The notes under the pieces: model-generated
Seen by the model: only the letters and a program-made list of their open reading frames with translations
What the model was told of the DNA's origin: nothing
The model's database searches: none
Source: Siniperca chuatsi
Taxonomy: Eukaryota > Chordata > Actinopteri > Centrarchiformes > Sinipercidae
Direction: 5' to 3'
Assembly: GCF_020085105.1 (NCBI RefSeq)
Contig: NC_058045.1
Location: 10,735,833-10,799,832, forward strand
Length of the DNA: 64,000 nt
Program-made: the position numbers and the translations under genes
Shown: positions 48,405 through 60,300 of the stretch, piece after piece
Layout of the letters: each line of letters starts with the position of its first letter
Position numbering within the stretch: the first letter of the stretch is position 1

Positions 48405-50654
48405 GGGTTGAAACTGGAACTGGTTTTACATAGTAATTAATTCAACTGGTATTCCCTCTATGTGAACTTGAACAGCAGCTTGCGAGAGTGTGTCATTATG
48501 ACCCAGAAAGGACATGTAGATGTGAGGATGAGGATTCAGGGCTGAGTGAGACAGAAAAAGTGTGAGATTGGAAGGTAAATGTGATGAATTATCTACGGGA
48601 GGAGGTTAGGTTAATAATAGCAGTAGATGTGGTGGTGGAGAATTAAAGTCTGCTGTCTCCTGAGTTGCAGTCAATCCGCTGGTGTAAATAAGTCCACAAA
48701 CATCTGTAAACAATGGTGCACATGTTTTCTATCAAACAAACACAGCTGTTCAAAACGGGGCCCCGGAGATCGAACAGGTAAGAGGGCCAGGATCCCGGGA
48801 CTGAGCAGCTTTTTTGGTCGACTTCCAGTGCCAGACATGCTGTGTGCGTTTATGTAAGGGTGAGGGCTAACAGAGAGGAGACAAAGATAGTGAGAGCAGG
48901 GAGCGTGAGGACACCAATCACCCTGTAATTATCCCCCTGGTGTGTGAACTGCCCAACTCTCTGTCCTTGATAGATTCACCTGACCCAATAACACAACACA
49001 CAGCCACAATGGACTGGAGGCGGGATAAAGACAACGCCATAGATCAGCCAGGGATCTGCAATGAGACAAAGACCTAACATTTGGGAGCGGCGGAGAAATT
49101 AAAGAACTGAAAGACTGAACCAATCCTGTTACAGCTTTCCATTAATAGCCTGGGAGCTGCTTGAGAAACGGCACAAGTGAGGTAATGCAGGATTCAATTT
49201 CATTTGATATTAAAGAAACACCCCATGGCATCTCTCTCCCTCTCTTTCTCATACTCTCTCCCTCTGCTGCTCACATCACTCTGTTACCTTAGAGTGATGT
49301 ATTAAGCCATTTAAATTAACAATGGAATGACTTATTCTAATACGCCCGTCCTGAGGAGAGCCTGGGATGCTTGGTGGAGTGGGACATCAACACCACAAAC
49401 CACCTCTAAACCTCAGGCTGGGCAGCGATGCATGTCGCTCCTGCCAGATAGGCCAAACAATCTGGCCAGCACTCCATCCAAAAGGCAGACATTCATATGG
49501 TCATTATGATGTGGAGAGGGCGAATAATACCATCATTTCAGGACTCGAAAACTACATCTCCTAAAGACGAGTAAATAAATGTCGTTTCTGTGGTGGAATT
49601 GAGAGAAAAAGAATCAGTAAATACACCAAAGTCCTATAAAGAAAATTACTTTTTTGAGGCAGCAAAGCAGACGCTGCAGTCTTTATGAACTTCTGCAGCA
49701 GCTCAACTTCAGCAGCAGTAAAATCTCACATTACTTCCTCTCATCTGGACTTTGTCTGATACAGACTTCTAAATCATTCATACTAAAGCCTTGGTCAGCT
49801 GAATACAAATGAGGATACAGTGGGTGCTCCGTCTGTCCCTGAGGGGGTGTACAGAAATAGATCTGAGAAAAGCACAGTTTGATTGATGCTGCTACACTCT
49901 GAATAATGATCGGTTCAGAGGTCAAACTACTTCGGTGACATGCATTATATCATTAATTACAGACATCAATAAACAATAGGACACTGTCCATATGTTTTAA
50001 GTGTGCTTATGCCACCTCTTTTCCCTGCCGGATAATTCCACAATTAGTAACCGTTACATAGTGACACTCATCAGCTATTGATCGCATTCTCAGAATATCA
50101 CAGTAGAAAAATGTGGCGTAGTAATTACACGTGATGAGAGAAGCACATTTCGATCTCACAGTTACATATGCAATTAAAATATTATTCATTACCTCTTAAA
50201 TAAAAGCCTGGTTCTGAAATCCCATTAAATTTGGGATAATTGTGTGTGTTTAATTATAAGCCGAGGCAGGAAGGAAGGAAGGAAGTTTCGGAGAAAGTAA
50301 CAGAATGTGCTGTGACCTACATAGCGGAGGAGACATTTTGTTTTAAAAGTGACCTTGCTGTGAAACCTCAGCTCAGAATAGCTCAGATAGCTTTCCATGG
50401 ACTTCCAGTTCACAGATGTATCACTTCAGGTTCTGGTCAAACAGAGCTTTAAGTAGGGAACCAGGCCATCAAATCATCACATTTTTTGCTGATTTATACC
50501 GTATAATTTTTAGTCAGAAAATGGCACTGTAGTACTGTGATATAGTTGGACTGGTTACAGCAACAGTGCCAGTTTTTTACAGTTTCATGTCCTGTGAAAG
50601 CAAATGCTTCTGGATTGTTTATACTGGCGGAACAAAAACTACAGATGCTGGCGG
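48405..50654. other. No gene seen
   Basis: Mixed non-coding sequence with a short GGAA run near 50,268-50,283. Confidence 0.55.
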
Positions 50655-50745
50655 AATGTAACTAAGTACATTTACTACTTTACAATTTAGAGATAACTGT
50701 ACTTACTTACTTTCTTGAGAACTTCCATCTACTTACTTTGCAGAT

Positions 50746-51045
50746 GAAGGGAATAATACGACATTTTGGAAAATACGCTTTCTTAGAGTTAGATGAGAAC
50801 ATTGATACCACTCTAGTACCTGTCCATTAAATATGAAGCTACAGCCAGCAGCTGGTTAGCTTAGCTTAGCATAAAGACTGAAAACAAGAAATAGCACCAC
50901 GCATAACCAACTGTAAAACCACAACATGTCAATTTTACACTTTGGTTTTTGTACGGAATAAACAAACAAGATTTAACGTGCATTCTTCTCATCTAACTCT
51001 TGGCAATTAAGCATGTTACCCTAAATGTCAAATTATTCCTTAAAG
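50746..51045. mobile_element. Family A element nested in D
   Basis: The ends AAGGGAATAATACGACATTT and CTAAATGTCAAATTATTCCT mirror each other. Internal blocks ATATGAAGCTACAGCCAGCA and AGCTTAGCATAAAGACTG are shared with 47,748-48,404. Confidence 0.7.
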
Positions 51046-51346
51046 ATTTAACACGTACAAAAACTTTTTATAAACAGTTTATAAAATATGATGCATTGTC
51101 ACAGATCAAACTACCTAAGTATATAACGTAGCTAAAATTAGGTCCCATTCACCCAAATACAGCTTAAAAATAGAATATGTCACCCACAAGGGCCATCTTC
51201 TGCATAATGGGTACTTTTACTATTGATACTTTAAGTACATTTAGCTGATAATAGGATACTTTTGCACTTCAACTTAAGTTAGATTTTAAATGCAGGATCT
51301 TTACTTGTAATGGAGTATTTTAAAGTTGTTGTATTGCTACTTTTAC

Positions 51347-51728
51347 TTAAAGCTGGAGTGCGGGACTTATACATATAAATTAACTTCTTTGTATTTGGGG
51401 CTCTGTATTTTTGTAACTATTTCTGTACACAAGCCTGGGACTTTGAGTGTGGGGCTATGAGTGTTATGTAACATTAGTGAGCTAGCGTCGTTAATGGTTT
51501 TTCAAAACCGTTTTGAGAAAATAGGTAACTGTTAGTCTGAGTGAGTTTACCCTGCCTGACACGACATACAGCACACAACCGGCAGCAGGGGCACTGAATC
51601 TCAAAGGTAGGCCTTTGTATGGTGCAAGCTACAAGCCCAAAACACATCATGAACATGCGTCAACAGCGTTTGTGTAATTACTGTCACTGCCAGAAGGGGG
51701 AGACAAAAGTTCCACACTGCAGGTTTAA
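51347..51728. mobile_element. MITE with TTAA footprint nested in D
   Basis: The ends AGCTGGAGTGCGGGACTT and AAGTTCCACACTGCAGGT are imperfect inverted repeats, each bounded by TTAA. The host D sequence reads through once one TTAA copy is removed (CTTTTACTTAA joined to GTAACAGATCTG). TTAA target duplication is the mark of piggyBac-type insertion. There is no coding frame. Confidence 0.7.
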
Positions 51729-51765
51729 GTAACAGATCTGAATACTTCCTCAACCACTGCATATT

Positions 51766-54700
51766 TATAGATTTTTGTCCATAGATTTGCTGCGGCCTGC
51801 GTATAACTTCATGCGTATGCTGTCTGGTGCCCCTGCCCAGTATCCCCTGCTGGCTCCCTCAGAGCAGCTTGGCTCGGGCCGGTGGCTTCAACCTGCAGGC
51901 AGCCATAGGACAGCCCAAGCGGAGCTGTCTGCCACTCCTGTGCTTCATTAGGAAACAAAATATAAGGTTTCCACTCCATTAGGAATGACTTTAGGAGTGA
52001 AAGCACATAAGACGCCGACTCACCTCATCAACAATGCATTGCAATAACGGGTGAGGATGAATGAGAGTGAGCAGAGAGGGGAGAGAGAAAACAGCATTAG
52101 CCTGTATACAATGTCTTTACAGCAGAGTGGAAAGGAAAAAAAAATCATTAATGCAATAAAATGTGGTCAGATTAATCAAACGCCTCAAACTCTTATGAAA
52201 ATATTACAGGGAAAGAATTTTCTATTACATCTAATGGTATCTAATCTAATACTGGCAGTTAAAGGCTTGGGCATCTATTTATTGTGAAACACAATTTAGG
52301 AAGTTTAAAGGGAAGCAGTGAAGCATGCATGCAACATAGCCGTCAGGAACATAGGCAGAGATTTTTTGCTGCCATTTTCTTTCCTCCAACTCATAAAAGC
52401 TTACCATTAAAGACTGTAGGTTGCTCTGAGTTTGGGGGGAAGAATACACAGAGAGGAAAGGCAATATGTAATTAGCGTGTCATAATCAAAATGACCCACT
52501 CGGACACTTTATGATCAGCAAGACAAAATTACTGCACCACTGGTGGCAATCTGTGGGCATGTGTTAACACCATTAACATAATGAAAATACACAAATGTTA
52601 ATAGCCCGCTTCTTTATACAGACGAGGAGCTGAACCACAATGTTAATTTCACAGCGCATTTTCACTAACCTGCAGGTTGTGGGGAAACAGCGGGCTGAGA
52701 AAAACATACAATCTTTTTGTAAATGGCTGCGAAGAAGAAGAAAAAAAAAGTCTCCTTGTCTCTTAAAACAATCTGTGAAAAGTATCATTCCCCTGCTGCA
52801 CATCTCCAGTGAGAGACTCTATGGAAGATCTCATTTTCAATTAAAATCTCATTTGCTTAGAAGTTGAAATGAAATCATGTCGTGAATTAGCACATGAATT
52901 TACATACTGGGATGGCTGCCAGTGTGCACAGAGACTAATTTACCTTAAAGATTGATTTTTTTTTATAAAAAAGGATCTCTGTGATGCCGTGAGAGCAATG
53001 ATGCATAAGTGAGATCTGAGAAAACATTTACCAACATCCAGCAGCAATGAAAAACTGGATTGTAAGATGTAACTAGTGAGGAAAAGCCAATTCTGTCTCT
53101 ACTGATGCACAGTTGAAGAGAGGAAAAGAGTTTCTGTCAAACTTTTGAAATCTTCACAAACATATAATGGAGGATTGTTGGTTTAATGTTAATGGCTGCA
53201 TCAAAATGGATGACTTTAAAATGGAAAGGACATGTTGAAAGTTCTTATAATTAATTATGGATTTAAAGACATATATGCACTTCAAGATACGATGAGTGAC
53301 AAAGAAACAACCAGTATTTCTGTTGTCATTCTGTTGTCACGGGGGGGGGGGGTTGACTGACATATTTTAAAGATACCTAACTACATCTAGCTACACTTGA
53401 TGGTCTTACACCCAGAGTACACTCCTTCAATCAGCTATCCACTGGGCCTCGGATTGCCCACAGTAAATTACTTGCTCATTTCGCAAGGCCTTCTCTGACA
53501 AAGCACTACAGCTGTTATTGATTCATTCTTTCAATTAAATAAAGCCTTGCTCTCTCCACTCTAAATACCTAGAGACCCCCTATCCAACACAATATCCATT
53601 CTTCTTACACTGGTAACATTATCAGTCTGCACGCAAAATTAATTCCCCCACTATTGCTGAAATAACTATAATTGCAAACTACACAGAGAGAGAAATTGGA
53701 AAGAGGTTTTAATATACATTTCCAGGTGTATTCTCCATTTGTTCAAGTCAATAACATTTTTCATTAACATTTGTAATAAAAAAAGCAAGTTCTGTCCCCT
53801 GCTCATTTCCTTTTTAATTCAAAGATGAATTCACTGCATACTTTCCAAACTGCTATGTGCTACACTTTCTCATTTAATTTGGTTTAAGAGATCCAAATGA
53901 GATTAATGTTGGTTATCAACTATAAAACATTTTAATTTACATATTTATCAGTTGAATGAGCCATGACTCACAATAGGTAAGATGTGTTAACATGATTGCA
54001 TGTTGATGCAACACTTTAATATAACAGAAAATCAATATCTGGATGGAAATGGATAGCAACTGTAAGAGTGCAATTCTTGTCACATAGATATTTATTGAGT
54101 TATTTATTTGATAGACTAGGTATTTGTAAGGATGCATTGAAAATTCCATTTGCTACTTCAAAAGCAGCACACCGTTATGTGAACAGTTATATTCTTTTGA
54201 GGAGGAATGAAGAAAAGCAGGGAGATGGTCAGTGTGCAAGGACATTCAGGTGTCTCCACAGACAGGCCAAGAAGAAAGGGAGAGAAGAAGAGAGAGAGAC
54301 CTCCATCTGTCTCCTTGCCTTCATTGTTATCTCACTGACGATCCGGAAATCGGTGTGGTTTGGCCTCAGCTGTACTGAGGTCAGCTCTCTGCTCGTCTGT
54401 GCTGGAATTATGGGCTAGCCTTTTGCCAGCGGCGCACAGATTTAGCTGTGACCCTGAACACGGCCTCCCCCAGAGGTTGACAAATTTTATCACCACATTT
54501 TCCCAACTTTGCTCAGAAAACCAACCCGACTCACCAACCCACAGCCAATCCAGCCCCACATGTAGCTTCCACTAACCTCATATCTCATCTCAGACATAAT
54601 GGGAAAATCAGACCTCTGTGAACAGGAATGTTTTAAGATTCATGGAAAATAAGGGCACGTGCTGGAATGACAAAGGCAGTTTACTGCAGAAAATTAGTAT

Positions 54701-55330
54701 AAAGACTCTAAGAATTATCAAATTATGCCCAGTTACACAAAATAACTTTTCAAAAATAATTTAAATAGTAATAATAAATAATGTAAAATCAAATTACCAA
54801 TGATGCCAATCAAGAGATCTTTACTTTCCCCTTTGTTAGAAACTTTGTAACTATGTTTTGAAAAATAGTAAAATAAATTTGACCTCAGTGGTAATTAGTT
54901 TTGTTATGTTTACAATTATAAAACACTCACATCTATTACAAATGTCTCAGTTTGGGACGTAAATCTAGTCTGTAGAAAAATAATAATGACAAATATCTTG
55001 GGAGTCTTTGTGGTGTTTGCACCTCTCCTCTCTCCAAATCATTTGAAAGCACAAAGTCCTACCCCAAGACAAGGAAGAAGGGAAAAAAACGAGCTAACAC
55101 AAGAAACATAATAAATCAGAAAGCTCTTTGCTAGCGGCTGCATGCACATTAGACCACATCTTCAAGATTTTCAGAGCAAACCGTAGAGCAAAACTCCATT
55201 ACCTCCTGACACAGAATGCAAATGAATCACAACATGGGGTGGGATGGAATTAAAGACCCTTCTCTAATCAATGACAAGCCAGGATGAAACCCTCTCTTCC
55301 ATGGCTCTGCCATAGGCAAACTTCAAGCCC

Positions 55331-55422
<92 letters not shown>

Positions 55423-58400
55423 TGTGCACACGTTCAAAGACAGACTGACAGACACACATGTACACATTTGGCACAATCTCTCTCTCACAATCTTCCAACT
55501 TGACTTTTCCAAACTGGTAGTGAAGACGTGAGCTTTTTGCACGAAAGGAGTCTGGTCTTAACCTGCCACTGCCTTTATATTTCGCTGTATTTCAGAAATA
55601 GCATCTGATTTTGTCAGGTGGATGGTGCCGGACTCAGGCTGTGAGGTGAAGGGAAGAGCTATCTCTGTTCTGTTGTGTTCTGTTCTGCTCAGACAGATGC
55701 ACAGGCCTGTGTAAATGACAGCCTGAGCCCGAGGATGTCTGCTGGCTGCCGCACGGCCTGCTACAGCCTGCAGGTGAAGTGTCTGTGGCGCCATATGGAG
55801 CAGGGAAAATTAACAACGAGAGGAAATTCTCCAGAACAGCGGGAGGCCTTGCTAGTCTCTCCTCCAAACAAAATTTAAAGACGTAGAGAAACAAGAGAGG
55901 GGGAGTGATAAAATTAATGGGGTTCAACATTTTAACACAACACCGACGGCAATGTTTGCACAGAAAAACAAGAATTCCCTTTACAGTTTAGTCACATTGC
56001 ACTCCTGCATTATAAATCAGTGCCTGGCTTAAGTAGTTTGACCTGTTCTATAAATGTACATTAACCCTGCTGGTGCTCCCTCCCAGGTTCTAGCCTGTTC
56101 CACAAGCCTAGCACAGTGGCTGTTAGTGCAGGTGAGCTACCTCCGTCCCTGGTGGCTCCTTATGCTTGCTGCCATCATAGCGGAGGCGCCCCCCGTGGAG
56201 CCTCTCTTGGTTTGGGTCATTGATTACAAAGAGCCTCCTGGTTTTGTCTGACAGATGTGAATCCATGCTATTTAATTTGTAGAGTTACCCTCAAAGGGAC
56301 CACCATTAGCTATCCAATCTGACCACAAATAGTGTTCCATTAAGCAAAGAGTTTGAGAAGCTCTGGTGGTGCGTCTCCTGACAGCATGGAGGACGCCTTG
56401 GCATATTACTCTGAATGTTAAATGCTTGGTTGTTTAAACAAAAGGGAGATCTTACTTTAAAGAACGTCTTTGTTGTAGAGATACATAAAGAGTCCCCTCA
56501 GCGGGATTCTTCAGGCATATTAGAGCTGAAACTGTCCTTGTTTAGTGTCTAAAGAGGGTGGGGTTGGTAGTTAAAATGTTAATAAGTGCAATTCAGTTTT
56601 AATTTAACAGCCCTTTGCATTCCTAATTACTCCACTAGCTGTGAATAAATGAGGAAGAGAGCTCATCTCTTGCCCTCTGCTTTCAACACAAAACACATTC
56701 TTACCATTTCCGATATGGAGCTAAAGAGGGCTGTGAGGAAAGTGATCTCAACTCATCGTCTCTTCATGAACAAAGCAGCATGGCTCAGTTGGCGATTTTA
56801 GCTATTATTTTCTCAGTAGGCAGAAGCCCTCAAATCTTTGTGAGAGCTTTTACAGATTTTGTTGATAAAGTAAGAAGACAAGTGTGAAAAAGTGCAAGAA
56901 AGCAAAACAGACAAGATTCAAAGAAGAAGAGACCATAAAAGGAATCTGATGATCATGAAATGTTCTTTTTTTTTAAAAAAACATTCAACAATAGAAGCAT
57001 GCATCCCTGTGCAGCCATGGAATAGAACTGTGCATAAATTACTTTATGTAATCATACAATGTAGATTAGCATGATAATGGTGGGTGTTAATAGATGCCAG
57101 GAAGCAGGGAGTGACAGCACTTTGAAATGAGACATGCTTGGGGCAGTGGGCTCACACACACTCATGCATACACACAGCATTGGGGAATAGCCAGTGAGGC
57201 TCTCGTGCCATTACGACAAATGTGAGTGACGGGGAAGAAAGTCACATCTAGCCAGCTGCCTGAAGGCTGCTACAGAATTTCCACAAGTCTATAGGCTCCT
57301 GATCTCTTGGGGAGCTCTATTAATTGTGAGCAAAATGGTCCACCATTCGATCTAATGCTTTTAGAGACCAGAGGACATCTTACCCAGCCACAAGGGCCAG
57401 ATTCAAAAGCTTGCTGAAATAATGCCATCCTAGATTAGCCAAAATTTTACCTACAATTTTTAATCTTATTCTCTAAGAACTGGATTAAATCTAGTCCTAG
57501 ACAAACTAGATTTTCAGTGGATATCTCCTGTTAATTTTGTTTTAGTCTAGAGTTAGGCATTAGAAAGAGGGAAGGACGTGGAATAAAAGTTAAAAGGATA
57601 TGATCAAAACACGTCTTGTATAGCCATCAGTGAGATGTAAGTGAGCAGATCAGGTGGACTACAGGTCTAATCTCCTAGAAAGCCAAATTGAAGAGCAACC
57701 CGCATGATGACAAGGCTTTGAAGACAGCTCTGCAGTCACTCAAAAACCATCATTTCTAACAACATTGTAGCCATTAGTTAATCATACTAAATTTAGCCCC
57801 CTACGGAGACAAAAGAGGGGTAACAAGACGACTGGGATAAACCTAAGAATAGGTCAAGGGCACTTATTTAAAAAGCCTCCTTGAACACAGTTTGCAGGTT
57901 CAACAAAAATAAAAAAGACCCACTTCCTTTCATCCTCCAAAGCCCTGGCAGTTCACAAAGCCTGGTGGGGGTGCAAAGTGGAAGCATAAGGACCTATAGA
58001 TTTACAGACCAAGCGGGTGTGACCACTCCTGTAGATTAATCCAAATCAGAATGGCTTTAAGACAACAGCAATTTGATCAACTCTGATCCGGCTTATCCAC
58101 GGGCCGCTCAGATTTGTACTACACTTTTCACTGTGGAGTCTTAATGCAACTTGAGGATGTGACAATACATTATGTCCTTCTAAAGCTTGGTTGATTGCTT
58201 TGACGGTTGTGTCAGTAAGTGATAGAGACATGATAAAGACAATTACCATGGCGACTGCCAAAATAAGGGTCACATACTACTGAACACTACACAAAGCCTT
58301 GATATTCAGAATCAATACTGTTCATCATGTTTAGCATGTTCTTATACAAGTCAAACTGAACTGCCATTTCCCTTACTGACCTCTATCACATACATATTCT

Positions 58401-59729
58401 CAAACACATGCACTTTCCTGGTTAGGACAATGGTCACAGCCTCCTGAGTCCAGCAGTATAGAAAAAGGGGCTCCTGCTCAGGGAGCCTACACTGCTGACC
58501 TTCTGACAGCCAGGGCTGAGGAAAAAGCTACATTCATGAGCAGATCTGGGGGTCAAATCACCACACAAGCACTCCGAGGAGAGCTGAGTGAAAATTAATT
58601 AAAAACGCTAGTGTGCGGTGAATGACAGGCCGCTTTTGTTGGTAGTCTGCATTGAAGGAGGAGGCAGGACAGTCCTGTGTCCCTGGTGCTGGCGAGCCCC
58701 TGGTGGCCTCAGCCATTGTCTCGCTGCCAAGCTCTTGCCTTATCAGCGGCAGCATATCAATGAAGCTGCTGTCTTGTTTGTGCAAATGGTAATTACAACA
58801 TCCACATTTTTGTGCATTAAAACAATCACATCTTAGTCAGGAGTAAGGAGGGTTAGAGGAGAATGGTGGAAATTTTAAACAGACCTTTGGGAGATGTGCC
58901 AAGGTAAACAAAGAAATCTCATCTTTGTTTCCACGCATGCATTCAATAAAATAAATAGATACACAAGTTGGCCATGATTGTCAACCCACATATCAACCAA
59001 ATATACAGTTCAAATGACAATCCAACAATCTCATGGATAAATCTTCTACAGTCTGTGGTCTTCCCACAGTGATATTGTGGAAAAGATTTAGAGTGCAAAA
59101 GCATTTAAGCAGGATGAAGCTCAGAGTTTAATGTGGTCCATCAATTCCATTCACACAGGGTTGCAGCCTCTACATCTGTCCTGTGAGACCATCAGAGTAG
59201 TTTAGTGGCATGTTGCAGTTTAAAGGTGCAACAGAAGAGTCAGGTAACAAGGGACAAAATAGTCTCGGCAACTCCCAGTTTTAACTACCCAGGTTCCCTT
59301 TGGCCCACACTCATTAAATGCAGAATGCATTTGTCCTTGTAGCTTTTCACACACACTCACACTCACACATACACTGTTGTTCACAACTCACCACATTCAA
59401 AGGCAATGGCCATTAGGTGTAAATGGATGGTGTTCTGCCCAAATCTCAGCTGAGCACATGTTTCAGGAGCAAAGCAAATGCAAAGGCCAACAGATCCATT
59501 AAACTCCATCCAGTAACACAGGGCCCTGTCTCCACCACAAAGGATACTACTTTGGCAAAATAACACCGGTATGAAGCTCAGTCGAAATATCTCAACAGAT
59601 GAAGGTAAAAACTGTTTGGTACACCACTGAATACACTATTCTGGAAAGTGTGAACTTCTATTTTACTTTACACTCACAGTATAGAGTATAATCACAGCAG
59701 AAAATTCGTTTTTCACGGTAGAGCCGAAA
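51766..59729. other. Gene-free stretch
   Basis: Eight kilobases with no supportable exon on either strand. There is a G run at 53,341-53,352 and the AC microsatellite at 55,338. Some AT-rich parts look low in repeats and could hold conserved non-coding elements. Confidence 0.5.
55338..55419. repeat. (AC)41 microsatellite
   Basis: An uninterrupted 82-bp run of AC dinucleotides, the longest simple repeat in the window. The long Cys-Val open frames across it are an artefact of the repeat. Confidence 0.98.
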
Positions 59730-60300
59730 AAACAAGTTGATTAGTCGATTAACAGAAAATTAATCAACAATTTTTTGACAATAAATTAATCATGCAAGTA
59801 ATTTTTCAAACAGAAATGCCAGTGTTCTTCTGGTTCCAGCTTCTCCAGTGTGCGTATTTGCTGCTTTTGTCTGTTTTATATGATTGAAAATTAAATATCT
59901 TTGGGTTTTAAACTGTTGGACAAAACATGAAGAGGTCAAACACCAGCAACACTTAGTTGTAAAGTAGTGCATTAGTAGTATAAAGAACAATTTTATTGTG
60001 AGACCAACATGTTTCAGCTTGTTGCTTTCATCAGGGTCATCCTCATCTGCATTGGTCTCACAATAAAGTTGTTCTTCATACTACAAGTGTTGCTGAAGTT
60101 TTTACATCTTCAGACTTTTTCCCTTTTACATGCACCTTGGAAGTAGGTGAAGTTGTGCCAGAAACCTCTTCTTTGGTTGGACAAAACAGGACACTATTTT
60201 CTGATGTGATGATTTATAGACCAAATGATTCATTGATTATTAGAGGAAAACACTGGCAGATTAATCGATAATGAAAATAGTCGTTATTTGCACCTCTGTT
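59730..60300. mobile_element. Family H repeat interrupted by a fold-back insertion
   Basis: Left H sequence (GTTGATTAGTCGATTAACAG to ACTGTTGGACAAAACATGAA) and right H sequence (TGATTTATAGACCAAATGAT to TAATGAAAATAGTCGTTATT) flank about 230 bp of foreign DNA. That insert has inverted arms of about 31 bp (59,978-60,008 and 60,054-60,084, about 29 matches), starting AGTATAAAGAACAATTTTAT. GGACAAAACA occurs on both sides of the insert. Confidence 0.6.

Larger units (their letters stand above)
50655..51765. mobile_element. Family D element interrupted by two other elements
   Basis: Family D ends are visible at TGTAACTAAGTACATTTACT (left) and CTGAATACTTCCTCAACCAC (right). A family A copy occupies 50,746-51,045 and a second MITE occupies 51,350-51,724. 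Removing both joins the D sequence in a continuous order matching other D copies. It is non-coding. Confidence 0.7.

Noticed and set aside
55264..55542. Minus-strand frames with Cys-Val repeats
   Set aside because: Produced by translating the AC microsatellite.
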